A stretch of DNA of 64,000 nt, taken from assembly GCF_014269025.2 (NCBI RefSeq), contig NZ_CP077094.1, forward strand, positions 1,488,001 through 1,552,000, in the 5' to 3' direction. Below are positions 1 to 8,469 of this stretch, piece by piece; positions within the stretch are counted from its first letter, which is position 1; every line of letters begins with the position of its first letter. The translations under genes and the position numbers were made by a program. The notes below the pieces were generated by a model. That model saw only the letters and a program-made list of their open reading frames with translations, was not told the DNA's origin and made no database searches. The stretch is from Pseudomonas promysalinigenes (GTDB taxonomy: Bacteria > Pseudomonadota > Gammaproteobacteria > Pseudomonadales > Pseudomonadaceae).

Positions 1-627
1 CAGATCGGCGACATGGGTGGCTTCACCTACATGCAGTACATCGTACCGGGGCTGATCATGATGTCGGTGATCACCAACTCTTATGGCAATGTGGTGTCGA
101 GCTTCTTCGGCAGTAAGTTCCAGCGCTCCATCGAAGAACTGATGGTGTCGCCGGTATCGCCGCACACCATTTTGGTGGGCTATGTGCTGGGCGGTGTGCT
201 GCGCGGGCTGGCAGTGGGGGTGATCGTAACCATCCTGTCGATGTTCTTCACCGACCTGCAGGTGCACCACTTGGGCGTGACCATTGTCGTGGTCTTCCTG
301 ACGGCGACCATCTTCTCGTTGCTGGGCTTCGTCAACGCCGTGTTCGCACGTAATTTCGACGACATTTCGATCATCCCGACCTTCGTGCTGACGCCACTGA
401 CCTACCTGGGCGGGGTGTTCTACTCGATCAACCTGTTGCCGCCGTTCTGGCAGACCGTGTCGTTGGCCAACCCGGTGTTGCACATGGTCAACTCGTTCCG
501 CTACGGCATCCTAGGGGTGTCGGATATCAGTATCGGCACGGCGATCACCTTCATGCTGGTGGCCACTGCGGTGCTTTACGGGCTGTGTGTTCGCCTGCTG
601 GTCAGCGGCCGCGGCATGCGCGCCTGA
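1..627 (+). CDS. ABC-2 type transporter permease, 3' part
   Basis: Inner-membrane permease of an ABC-2 exporter (YadH/NodJ-like). The frame is open from base 1, so the 5' end and probably the partner ATPase gene lie upstream of the window; 208 codons are present. At least four hydrophobic segments are visible, including stretches around ILVGYVLGGVLRGLAVGV, TIVVVFLTATIFSLLGF and IIPTFVLTPLTYLGGVFYSI; the late LGGVFYS loop is typical of the family. The substrate cannot be read from sequence. Its last 117 bases overlap, tail to tail, the DUF2062 gene on the other strand. Confidence 0.85.
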   Translation, partial: QIGDMGGFTYMQYIVPGLIMMSVITNSYGNVVSSFFGSKFQRSIEELMVSPVSPHTILVGYVLGGVLRGLAVGVIVTILSMFFTDLQVHHLGVTIVVVFLTATIFSLLGFVNAVFARNFDDISIIPTFVLTPLTYLGGVFYSINLLPPFWQTVSLANPVLHMVNSFRYGILGVSDISIGTAITFMLVATAVLYGLCVRLLVSGRGMRA

Positions 628-1137
628 TACCCGTTGCTTGCGCCGGCGCCACTGCCGGCCGATCCACCAGCGCCAGTACAGCAGGGTGGTGAGCCAGGCG
701 ACCACGCCAAGCACCACCGCGCACACCACCGAACCCAGCAAGAACGGTTGCCACACCGTTGCCAGCTGGTCAGTAATCCATTCGAATGTCAGTTCTTCAG
801 GCAGGCTGCGCGGTGGCACCTGCATCAGCCAGGCGCCGGTCATGTAAGTGACGAAAAACACCGGTGGCATGGTCAGCGGGTTGGTCAGCCAGACCAAGCT
901 GACCGCGATTGGCAGATTGCCGCGCACCGGGATGGCCATTGCGGCAGCCAGCAGCATTTGCATGGGAATGGGGATCAAGGCCGCGAACAGGCCTACGCCC
1001 ATGGCCCGTGCAACCGAGTGACGGTTGAGGTGCCAAAGGTTTGGATCGTGCAGCAGCTTGCCGAAAAAACGTAAAGACTTGTGTTCCCGAATGCTGCTCG
1101 GGTCCGGCATGTAGCGTTTGAAAAGTCGGCGCGGCAT
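511..1137 (-). CDS. DUF2062 domain membrane protein
   Basis: Small inner-membrane protein of unknown role carrying the DUF2062 signature: the patch MGVGLFAALIPIPMQMLLAA followed by a conserved proline-rich turn (TNPLTMPPVFF) and a second membrane segment. 208 aa from the ATG at 1137, which has GGGAG five bases upstream; a longer frame starts at 1209 but adds a non-conserved, poorly initiated leader. The last ~38 residues are hydrophilic (SGAHAAAADQQANTQ...) and are encoded antisense to the end of the ABC permease, so they may be a recent extension by read-through of an older stop. Confidence 0.75.
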   Translation of the reverse strand: MPRRLFKRYMPDPSSIREHKSLRFFGKLLHDPNLWHLNRHSVARAMGVGLFAALIPIPMQMLLAAAMAIPVRGNLPIAVSLVWLTNPLTMPPVFFVTYMTGAWLMQVPPRSLPEELTFEWITDQLATVWQPFLLGSVVCAVVLGVVAWLTTLLYWRWWIGRQWRRRKQRVSGAHAAAADQQANTQPVKHRSGHQHEGDRRADTDIRHP

Positions 1138-1279
1138 GTAGGCTCCCGGAGCGTTGATTCGGGAAGTATGCCTCGATTCACGTGGCGCCTCGTTTAGAGT
1201 TTGTGACAATTGTTTAGCGGGCCACGCCGGCTTTTCGTCTATGCATGAGTGAGCTATTGCGCTTCTGGAGCTCTAACTC

Positions 1280-3487
1280 ATGCGCACAGGGATGTTTGCG
1301 CTCGCCCTCGGGCTGTTGTGCCTGGGCTTTCTCCCGGTATTGCCATCGGTCGGTTGGCTGTTGTTGCTAGTGCTGGCAGGGGCTTGTTGCCTGCCCACGC
1401 GGCTCTGGCCGCTGGGCTGCTTCGCGCTGGGATTAGCCTGGGCCTGCTGGTCGGCACAGCTGGCATTGAATGACCGGCTAGAGGCTGGTTTGGACGGCCG
1501 TACGCTGTGGTTGGAGGGGCGGGTGGTTGGCTTGCCCACGCGCACTGCGCAGGGCGTGCGTTTTGAGCTGCAACAGGCGCATTCGCGCCGCGCTGAACTA
1601 CCGCAGCGCCTGCAATTGAGCTGGTTCGATGGCCCACCCATTCGTGCTGGCGAGTCTTGGCGGGTGGCGGCGACCTTGCAGCGCCCGGCAGGTCTGCTCA
1701 ACCCCCATGGCCCTGATCGAGCGGCGCAGTTGCTGGCCCGGCGTATCGGTGCCACAGGCACGGTCAAAGCCGGTGACCTTACCCGCGCGGTGGCCCCCGA
1801 CTGGCGCGACGCGCTACGTGAGCGGCTACTGAGGGTCGACGCCCATGGGCAGCAAGCGGGCTTGGCAGCCTTGGTGCTCGGTGACGGCGCGGGCCTTGCC
1901 CGGGAACAGTGGCAGGCGCTGCAGGCAACTGGCACGGTGCATCTGCTGGTGATTTCTGGGCAACACATTGGCTTGGTCGCCGGCATGCTCTATGCCTTGG
2001 TGGCAAGCCTGGCACGCTGGGGCCTGTGGCCGCGTAGTTGGCCATGGTTACCCTGGGCATGCGGCTTGGCGCTGGTGGCAGCGCTGGCCTACGGCTGGCT
2101 GGCCGGCGCCGGCGTGCCGGTGCAGCGCGCCTGTCTGATGTTGGCAGTTGTGCTGTTATGGCGATTGCGGTTTCGGCAGCTGGGGGCACTGTTGCCTTTG
2201 CTGCTGGCATTGACCTTGGTATTGCTGGTCGACCCCTTGGCTGCGTTATTGCCAGGGTTCTGGCTGTCATTCGCGGCGGTGGCGATACTCATCTACAGCT
2301 TCGCTGGCCGGCTTGGCAACTGGCGCCCCTGGCAGGCCTGGACGCGGGCGCAGTGGGTGATTGCCGTCGGTTTATTGCCGGTATTGTTGGCCACAGGGTT
2401 GCCGGTGAGTCTGACTGCGCCGATGGCGAACCTGCTGGCGGTGCCATGGGTGAGCGTGGCGGTGTTGCCCCCGGCTTTGCTCGGGACCTTGTTGTTGCCA
2501 GTGCCGGGGGTAGGGGAGGGTTTGCTATGGCTTGCGGGCGCGGCGCTGCACCTGCTGTTCGCCCTGCTTGCGTGGGTGGCCGCATGGCAACCGGCATGGG
2601 TGCCGCCAGCGCTACCGATAGGGCCCTGGTTGCTGGTGTGCCTAGGGGCGCTGCTGCTATTGCTGCCTGGCGGCGTGCCGCTGCGCAGCCTGGGCGCGGT
2701 CATGTTACTGGCCTTGTGGGCACCGAAGCCGCCTGTGCCCCATGGGCAGGTCGAGGTGTGGCAGCTCGATGTCGGCCAAGGCCTTGCGGTTTTGCTGCGT
2801 ACTCGACATCACACGTTGCTATACGACGCAGGGCCTGCCAAAGGCGATTTCGACCTGGGGGAACGAGTAGTGCTGCCCACCCTGCGTAAATTGGGTGTGG
2901 CGGGCCTGGACCTGATGCTGATCAGTCACGCGCATGCGGACCACGCCGGTGGCGCCGTGGCCATCATCAAAGGCTTGCCGGTGGCTCGCGTGATAGGTGG
3001 CGAAGCGCTGGAAGAGGTACACGTGCAGCCCTGTGCGTCCAGTGAACGGTGGACTTGGGACGGCGTGGATTTTTCGCTGTGGCGCTGGGAAAGCGGGCAA
3101 AGCAGCAATGATCGTTCCTGCGTGCTACTGGTCGAGGCGCAAGGTGAGCGTTTGCTGTTGGCCGGCGATATCGAGGCAGGCGCCGAACGCGCCTGGCTCA
3201 AGGCCCATGAAGCGCCACGCATCGACTGGCTTCAGGCCCCGCACCATGGCAGCCGCAGTTCATCCACCGAGGCGTTCATCCGTGCCACTACGCCGCATGG
3301 GGTGTTGATTTCGCGCGGGCGCAACAACAGCTTCGGGCACCCCCACGCACAAGTGGTCGAGCGGTATCGGCGCTATGGGATGGTGATGCATGACACTGCT
3401 GTGGAGGGTGCGTTGCGGCTGGTGCTCGGTGCGCAGGGTGAGGTCGAAAGTGTGGGGCGCCAGCGAAGGTTTTGGCGAGTGCAGTGA
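1280..3487 (+). CDS. comEC: DNA internalisation/competence protein ComEC (Rec2)
   Basis: Polytopic inner-membrane channel that takes single-stranded DNA into the cytoplasm during transformation. 735 aa, usual for proteobacterial ComEC. The N-terminal soluble domain is followed by the Competence core with the ALVLGD and LLVISGQHIGL signatures near residues 200-230, many membrane segments, and a C-terminal metallo-beta-lactamase-like domain with the metal motif SHAHADHAGG near residue 550 and later PHHGSRSS. The ATG at 1280 has GGAG nine bases upstream. It stands alone ahead of exbB. ComEC is widespread in Pseudomonas even where natural transformation has not been shown. Confidence 0.93.
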   Translation: MRTGMFALALGLLCLGFLPVLPSVGWLLLLVLAGACCLPTRLWPLGCFALGLAWACWSAQLALNDRLEAGLDGRTLWLEGRVVGLPTRTAQGVRFELQQAHSRRAELPQRLQLSWFDGPPIRAGESWRVAATLQRPAGLLNPHGPDRAAQLLARRIGATGTVKAGDLTRAVAPDWRDALRERLLRVDAHGQQAGLAALVLGDGAGLAREQWQALQATGTVHLLVISGQHIGLVAGMLYALVASLARWGLWPRSWPWLPWACGLALVAALAYGWLAGAGVPVQRACLMLAVVLLWRLRFRQLGALLPLLLALTLVLLVDPLAALLPGFWLSFAAVAILIYSFAGRLGNWRPWQAWTRAQWVIAVGLLPVLLATGLPVSLTAPMANLLAVPWVSVAVLPPALLGTLLLPVPGVGEGLLWLAGAALHLLFALLAWVAAWQPAWVPPALPIGPWLLVCLGALLLLLPGGVPLRSLGAVMLLALWAPKPPVPHGQVEVWQLDVGQGLAVLLRTRHHTLLYDAGPAKGDFDLGERVVLPTLRKLGVAGLDLMLISHAHADHAGGAVAIIKGLPVARVIGGEALEEVHVQPCASSERWTWDGVDFSLWRWESGQSSNDRSCVLLVEAQGERLLLAGDIEAGAERAWLKAHEAPRIDWLQAPHHGSRSSSTEAFIRATTPHGVLISRGRNNSFGHPHAQVVERYRRYGMVMHDTAVEGALRLVLGAQGEVESVGRQRRFWRVQ

Positions 3488-3684
3488 AGTGCGGTTGGCA
3501 GATCTTATGCGTTCACTACCAGCGCCTTTAAATCGGGCGCATTTCATGATGCACCGCGCAGATGGTACTCGGCGCCCCAGGCGCCAAGCATCCTGAGCCC
3601 AGTACCACTTCCCTGACCTCCGGCAGATGAGCACCCGGCGCGTGTATGTTAGAGTGGCGGCCTTTTTCCAGAGGGGCGTTTACT

Positions 3685-4320
3685 GTGTGGGAATTGGTCA
3701 AGTCCGGTGGTTGGATGATGCTGCCGATCATTCTGAGCTCCGTTGCCGCCATGGCGATCGTCGTCGAACGTCTGTGGACTCTGCGCGCCAGCCGCGTCAC
3801 CCCGCCGCACCTGCTGGGCCAGGTGTGGATGTGGATCAAGGACAAGCAACTCACCAGTGACAAGCTCAAGGCCTTGCGCGCCGACTCGCCACTGGGCGAG
3901 ATCCTCGCGGCAGGCCTTGCCAACTCGCGCCATGGCCGCGAAATCATGAAAGAGTGCATCGAGGAGGCCGCCTCGCGAGTCATTCACGAACTCGAGCGCT
4001 ACATCAGTACCCTCGGCACCATTGCCGCCATGGCGCCACTGCTTGGCCTGCTGGGCACCGTGTTGGGCATGATCGACATCTTCAGCGCTTTCATGGGCTC
4101 GCAAATGACCGCAAACGCCGCTGTGCTGGCCGGGGGCATCTCCAAGGCTCTGGTTACTACCGCAGCCGGCCTGATGGTGGGGATCCCGGCGGTATTCTTC
4201 CACCGTTTCCTGCTGCGCCGCATCGATGAGCTGGTAGTGGGCATGGAGCAAGAAGCGATCAAACTGGTGGAGGTGGTCCAGGGCGACCGGGAAGTGGAAG
4301 TGGCCGGAGGCAAGGCGTGA
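3685..4320 (+). CDS. exbB: ExbB/TolQ-type proton channel subunit
   Basis: Subunit of an inner-membrane proton-driven motor of the MotA/TolQ/ExbB family, working with ExbD to energise outer-membrane processes. 211 aa with three membrane segments; the conserved block GTIAAMAPLLGLLGTVLGMI lies mid-protein. I chose the GTG at 3685 (MWELVKSGG) because GAGGGG sits eight bases upstream; an in-frame ATG at 3646 adds residues with no family match. It overlaps exbD by 4 bp. No tonB gene is nearby; this lpxK-linked ExbBD pair is a regular feature of Pseudomonas and may not serve TonB. Confidence 0.9.
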   Translation: MWELVKSGGWMMLPIILSSVAAMAIVVERLWTLRASRVTPPHLLGQVWMWIKDKQLTSDKLKALRADSPLGEILAAGLANSRHGREIMKECIEEAASRVIHELERYISTLGTIAAMAPLLGLLGTVLGMIDIFSAFMGSQMTANAAVLAGGISKALVTTAAGLMVGIPAVFFHRFLLRRIDELVVGMEQEAIKLVEVVQGDREVEVAGGKA

Positions 4321-4751
4321 AGTTTCGGCGCAACCGCCAGCGCGAGAACGTCGACATCAACCTCGCATCGCTGATCGATGTGGTGTTCGTGCTGCTGCTG
4401 TTTTTCGTGGTCACCACTACCTTCACCCGCGAAACCCAATTACGCGTCGAGTTGCCTGAGGCCACCACGGCCGAGCAGCCTCCGGCCGATCAGGGCAAGC
4501 TGGTGGAGGTGACCATTAGTGCCGACGGTGTTTATTCGGTGAACAACCACCTACTGCCCAAGAGTGACCTGGCGGCTCTCACCGAGGCAATCGAGCGTGA
4601 GTCCGGTGGCGACAACACACTGCCGCTGGCTATCAGCGCCGATGGTAAAACCCCTCACCAGGCCGTGATCACTGCGATGGATGCTGCCGGCAAGCTCGGT
4701 TTCAGCCACCTGCGCATGACCACCGTCGAGGCCGCTCAGGGGACACCTTGA
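4317..4751 (+). CDS. exbD: ExbD/TolR-type proton channel subunit
   Basis: Partner of ExbB in the proton-driven motor. 144 aa, one N-terminal membrane segment ([17 protein letters not shown]) holding the proton-carrying aspartate D21, then a periplasmic domain. The start is a GTG (GTGA) overlapping the exbB stop, which implies translational coupling. The stop overlaps the lpxK start (TGATG), so exbB, exbD and lpxK are translated as a chain. Confidence 0.92.
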   Translation: MKFRRNRQRENVDINLASLIDVVFVLLLFFVVTTTFTRETQLRVELPEATTAEQPPADQGKLVEVTISADGVYSVNNHLLPKSDLAALTEAIERESGGDNTLPLAISADGKTPHQAVITAMDAAGKLGFSHLRMTTVEAAQGTP

Positions 4752-5752
4752 TGGCGCTCGCCGATCGCTTGCTCGCCGCCTGGTACGCCGGGCATCCTGC
4801 CCTGGCTTTGCTGCGCCCGCTCGAAGTGCTGTACCGCCGCGTGGTGATGCGCAAGCGCGCGCGATTCCTCAATGGTGAAAGCCCAAGCTATCGGGCCCCT
4901 GTGCCAGTGGTGGTGGTGGGCAATATCACCGTCGGAGGCACCGGCAAGACCCCCATGATCCTCTGGTTGATCGAGCATTGCCGGCGCCAGGATATCAAGG
5001 TAGGCGTGGTCAGCCGTGGCTATGGTGCCAAACCGCCGCATTATCCTTGGCGCGTGAGCGCAAACCAGCCGGCTGAGCAAGCCGGTGACGAGCCCTTGCT
5101 GATCGTTCAGCGCACGGGCGTGCCGCTGGTGATTGACCCTGACCGCGCCGGCGCGGTGCAGGCGCTGTTGGCCAGCGAGCGGCTGGACCTGATCCTGTGC
5201 GATGACGGTATGCAGCACTATCGCCTGGCCCGTGACCTTGAACTGGTGCTGATCGATGCCGCGCGCGGGCTGGGCAATGGCCGCTGCCTGCCTGCTGGCC
5301 CCTTGCGCGAACCTAGAGAGCGCCTGCAAGAGGCCGATGCCGTGCTTTACAACGGCGCCGATGGCGACCGCGCCGATGGTTTTGCCTTTCAGTTGCAACC
5401 TACAGCATTGGTCAACCTGCGCAGCGGCGAACGCCGTGGGCTTGACCATTTCCCGCCAGGGCAGCGCCTGCATGCGGTGGCCGGTATCGGCAACCCGCAA
5501 CGTTTCTTCAATACCCTGCTGAGGCTAAACTGGCAGCCGGTGCCGCATCCTTTTGCCGATCATGCACAGTTCAGTGCTCAAAGCCTGGCCTTCAGCCCGG
5601 CTCTGCCGCTGGTGATGACCGAAAAAGATGCGGTGAAATGCCGGGCCTTCGCTGCTGACGACTGGTGGTACCTGGCAGTCGAAGCCCAGCCCACGCCGGC
5701 CTTCACCGCCTGGTTCGACAGCCAGTTACAGCGACTGCTACCCAAGCCCTGA
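4751..5752 (+). CDS. lpxK: Tetraacyldisaccharide 4'-kinase
   Basis: Phosphorylates the 4' position of the lipid A disaccharide precursor to give lipid IVA, at the cytoplasmic face of the inner membrane. 333 aa. An N-terminal membrane-associated helix is followed by the P-loop [12 protein letters not shown] (about residues 55-66) and the [15 protein letters not shown] block. The ATG at 4751 has AGGGGA eight bases upstream and shares a base with the exbD stop; the TTG one codon earlier is not needed. Followed by a Trm112-like gene and kdsB, so lipid A and Kdo supply are grouped. Confidence 0.95.
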   Translation: MALADRLLAAWYAGHPALALLRPLEVLYRRVVMRKRARFLNGESPSYRAPVPVVVVGNITVGGTGKTPMILWLIEHCRRQDIKVGVVSRGYGAKPPHYPWRVSANQPAEQAGDEPLLIVQRTGVPLVIDPDRAGAVQALLASERLDLILCDDGMQHYRLARDLELVLIDAARGLGNGRCLPAGPLREPRERLQEADAVLYNGADGDRADGFAFQLQPTALVNLRSGERRGLDHFPPGQRLHAVAGIGNPQRFFNTLLRLNWQPVPHPFADHAQFSAQSLAFSPALPLVMTEKDAVKCRAFAADDWWYLAVEAQPTPAFTAWFDSQLQRLLPKP

Positions 5753-5805
5753 GCTCACTTCTGCGACTCAACCGTTTCGGCCACCTGGCCCAAAGGAACC
5801 CTTTC

Positions 5806-5991
5806 ATGGACACCAAACTGCTCGATATTCTGGCCTGCCCGATTACCAAAGGCCCGCTCAAGCTCAGCGCCGACAAGACCGAGCTGATCAGCAAGGGCGC
5901 GGGTCTGGCCTACCCCATCCGTGACGGCATCCCGGTCATGCTGGAAAGCGAGGCCCGTACCCTGACCGACGACGAGCGTCTGGACAAATGA
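5806..5991 (+). CDS. Trm112-family (UPF0434) small protein
   Basis: 61-aa protein of the YcaR/Trm112 family, found next to kdsB in many Gammaproteobacteria. It starts [12 protein letters not shown] and holds the [11 protein letters not shown] turn; the family often binds zinc through cysteines, but only one cysteine is left here. Eukaryotic Trm112 activates methyltransferases; the bacterial role is not settled. AAAGGAAC precedes the ATG. It overlaps kdsB by ATGA. Confidence 0.88.
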   Translation: MDTKLLDILACPITKGPLKLSADKTELISKGAGLAYPIRDGIPVMLESEARTLTDDERLDK

Positions 5992-6752
5992 GTGTGGAGT
6001 TCACTGTAGTCATTCCGGCGCGGCTGCGTTCCACGCGCCTGCCGGGCAAGCCGCTGCTGGCGATCGCTGGCAAGCCGATGGTCCAGCATGTATGGGAGCA
6101 GGCGCGCAAGAGTGGCGCCAGCCGGGTGGTCATCGCTACCGACGACGCCAGCATCTTCGATGCTTGTAATGCATTCGGCGCCGAAGTGCTGATGACCCGT
6201 ACCGACCACGAATCGGGCACTGACCGCCTGGCCGAGGTGGCCACTCATCTGGGGCTGCCCGCCGATGCCATCGTGGTCAACGTGCAGGGTGATGAGCCGT
6301 TGATTCCTCCGGTGATCATCGACCAGGTGGCCGCTAACCTGGCAGCCCACCCGCAAGCGGGCATTGCGACCCTAGCCGAGCCGATCCATGACCCGCAGAC
6401 CGTGTTCAACCCCAATGCGGTCAAGGTTGTCAGCGACAAGAATGGCCTGGCGCTGAGCTTCAGCCGCGCGCCGCTGCCCTGGGCCCGCGATGCCTTTGCA
6501 ACCCAGCGCAATCTGTTGCCCGAGGGTGTGCCTTACCGCCGTCATATCGGCATGTATGCCTACCGTGTCGGCTTCCTTCAGGATTTCGTCAGTTGGGGCC
6601 CATGCTGGCTCGAGCAGACCGAGGCCCTCGAGCAACTGCGCGCCCTGTGGCACGGCGTGCGTATCCACGTCGAAGATGCCATCGAGGCACCCGCCGTGGG
6701 TGTCGATACCCCCGAAGACCTGGAGCGCGTAAGGCGCTTGCTGGAGGCGTGA
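5988..6752 (+). CDS. kdsB: 3-deoxy-manno-octulosonate cytidylyltransferase (CMP-Kdo synthetase)
   Basis: Activates Kdo with CTP to CMP-Kdo for the lipopolysaccharide inner core; cytoplasmic. 254 aa, the usual length. Nucleotidyltransferase motifs are clear: [15 protein letters not shown] at residues 6-20 for CTP binding, and VQGDEPLI near residue 100 with the metal-binding aspartate. Starts inside the preceding stop (ATGAG) and ends overlapping the phosphatase start (TGATG). Confidence 0.96.
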   Translation: MSVEFTVVIPARLRSTRLPGKPLLAIAGKPMVQHVWEQARKSGASRVVIATDDASIFDACNAFGAEVLMTRTDHESGTDRLAEVATHLGLPADAIVVNVQGDEPLIPPVIIDQVAANLAAHPQAGIATLAEPIHDPQTVFNPNAVKVVSDKNGLALSFSRAPLPWARDAFATQRNLLPEGVPYRRHIGMYAYRVGFLQDFVSWGPCWLEQTEALEQLRALWHGVRIHVEDAIEAPAVGVDTPEDLERVRRLLEA

Positions 6753-7216
6753 TGCGTGTCCTGTTCGTGTGCCTTGGCAATATCTGTCGTTCGCCCACCG
6801 CAGAAGGCGTGCTGCGCCATCAATTGCAGCAGGCGGGCCTGGCTGAACAGGTGCATGTGGCATCTGCCGGCACGGGTGACTGGCACGTGGGCAAGGCCCC
6901 GGACAGCCGCACCTGCAAGGCGGCGCTGGCACGTGGTTATGATTTGTCGCGCCAGCGCGCCCAACAAGTCAAAGCGACGCATTTCGCCGAGTACGATTTG
7001 ATCCTGGCCATGGATGAAAGCAACTTGAGCCACCTGCGCGCCATGCGCCCGCACAACGCCAATGGCGAGCTTGACCTGTTCCTGCGCCGCTATGGCGCAG
7101 CCCTGGATGAAGTGCCAGACCCTTACTACGGCGGTGCCGAGGGCTTCGAGCAGGTGCTGGATTTGATCGAAGCGGCGTGTCGCGACCTGGTGGTGGAAAT
7201 CAAGGGGCGGCTATGA
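6752..7216 (+). CDS. Low molecular weight protein-tyrosine phosphatase
   Basis: Cytoplasmic phosphatase of the LMW-PTP family, 154 aa. The P-loop CLGNICRSP (C7, R13, S14) gives the C-X5-R-S active site and VPDPYYGG near residue 125 gives the general acid aspartate. Such enzymes often act on bacterial tyrosine kinases of polysaccharide export, but here the gene sits in an LPS/peptidoglycan precursor operon with no kinase in the window, so its substrate is unknown. Overlaps kdsB and murB by 1 and 4 bases. Confidence 0.92.
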   Translation: MRVLFVCLGNICRSPTAEGVLRHQLQQAGLAEQVHVASAGTGDWHVGKAPDSRTCKAALARGYDLSRQRAQQVKATHFAEYDLILAMDESNLSHLRAMRPHNANGELDLFLRRYGAALDEVPDPYYGGAEGFEQVLDLIEAACRDLVVEIKGRL

Positions 7217-8232
7217 CGGTGGTTTGGCAGGAGCATATTTCACTAAAGCCCTACAACACGTTCGGCATCGACGTTGCCGCGCGGTATTTTGCCCAGGCCC
7301 ATAGCGATGACGAGGTGCGCGAGGCATTGACGCAGGCGCGCCAGCGCCAAGTGCCAGTGCAGGTGATTGGCGGTGGCAGCAACCTGCTGCTTACCCGCGA
7401 TGTCGATGCGCTGGTGCTGCATATTGCCAGCCGTGGGCGACGGCTGCTGAGTGACGACGGCGAGCGAGTGGTGGTGGAGGCCGAAGCGGGTGAACCTTGG
7501 CACCCATTCGTACAGTGGTCGTTGGCGCAAGGCTACTGTGGCTTGGAAAACCTCAGCCTGATCCCTGGCACGGTAGGTGCTGCGCCGATGCAGAACGTCG
7601 GTGCCTACGGTGTGGAAATCAAGGATGTCTTCGCCGGGTTGACTGCGCTGGACCGCGAAACCGGTGAGCTACGCGACTTCACGCTGCACGACTGCGCCTT
7701 TGCTTACCGCGACAGCGTCTTCAAGCGCAACCCAGGGCGCTGGCTGATCCTGCGGGTGCGTTTTGTCCTGAGTCATGCCTTGCAAGCGCACTTGGACTAC
7801 GGCCCTGTGCGTCAGCGCCTGGCAGAGCAGGGCGTTGAGCAACTGACTGCCCAGGCGATCAGTGATGCCATCTGCAGTATTCGCCGCGAGAAGCTGCCGG
7901 ACCCGGCCGAGCTTGGCAATGCCGGGAGCTTCTTCAAGAACCCGGTAGTGGCGGCCGAGCTGGTCGAGCGTATTCGGCAACAACATCCCGCCGTGGTGGC
8001 CTACCCGCAAGCAGACGGCCAGGTGAAGCTTGCAGCCGGTTGGCTGATCGAGCAGGCGGGTTGGAAAGGCTACCGTGAGGGCGATGCTGGTGTGCACCGG
8101 CTGCAATCGCTGGTGCTGGTCAATTACGGCCAGGCGAGCGGGGCCCAGGTGTATGCCCTGGCGCAGCGTATTCAGGCCGATATCCTGGCGCGGTTCGGGG
8201 TGGCGTTGGAGATGGAGCCTAACCTCTACTGA
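7213..8232 (+). CDS. murB: UDP-N-acetylenolpyruvoylglucosamine reductase
   Basis: FAD enzyme that reduces UDP-GlcNAc-enolpyruvate to UDP-MurNAc with NADPH, the second committed step of peptidoglycan synthesis. 339 aa, long E. coli-type. Motifs: GGGSNLLL (FAD binding), LIPGTVGAAPMQNVGAYG, AYRDSVFK with the catalytic arginine, GNAGSFFKNP with the catalytic serine, and a C-terminal glutamate in ALEMEPNLY. The ATG at 7213 overlaps the phosphatase stop. A bidirectional terminator follows at 8418. Confidence 0.96.
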   Translation: MTVVWQEHISLKPYNTFGIDVAARYFAQAHSDDEVREALTQARQRQVPVQVIGGGSNLLLTRDVDALVLHIASRGRRLLSDDGERVVVEAEAGEPWHPFVQWSLAQGYCGLENLSLIPGTVGAAPMQNVGAYGVEIKDVFAGLTALDRETGELRDFTLHDCAFAYRDSVFKRNPGRWLILRVRFVLSHALQAHLDYGPVRQRLAEQGVEQLTAQAISDAICSIRREKLPDPAELGNAGSFFKNPVVAAELVERIRQQHPAVVAYPQADGQVKLAAGWLIEQAGWKGYREGDAGVHRLQSLVLVNYGQASGAQVYALAQRIQADILARFGVALEMEPNLY

Positions 8233-8417
8233 GGTCTTACTTCAGCGGTCTTTTTAAGTCAGCGCTTGAACGCGAGGTGCAGTTCCTGAGCTCAGTTGGG
8301 CGCAATCGGCTCGTTGGCCGGTGTAGACTTGTTCGCCGCTCGCACTGATTCAACATCCACTCAGTTCGCCGGACACTCACCCGGACGCTTACGATATTGA
8401 GTCACCCACTAGCCAAG

Positions 8418-8453
8418 AAAAAGCCCCGCCAGTTCGCACTGGCGGGGCTTTTT
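8418..8453. terminator. Bidirectional terminator between murB and rne
   Basis: A perfect 15-bp stem (AAAAAGCCCCGCCAG / CTGGCGGGGCTTTTT) with a TTCGCA loop; A-run on one side and T-run on the other, so it can end both converging transcripts. Confidence 0.93.
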
Positions 8454-8469
8454 CATTCAGCTTGAGCGA

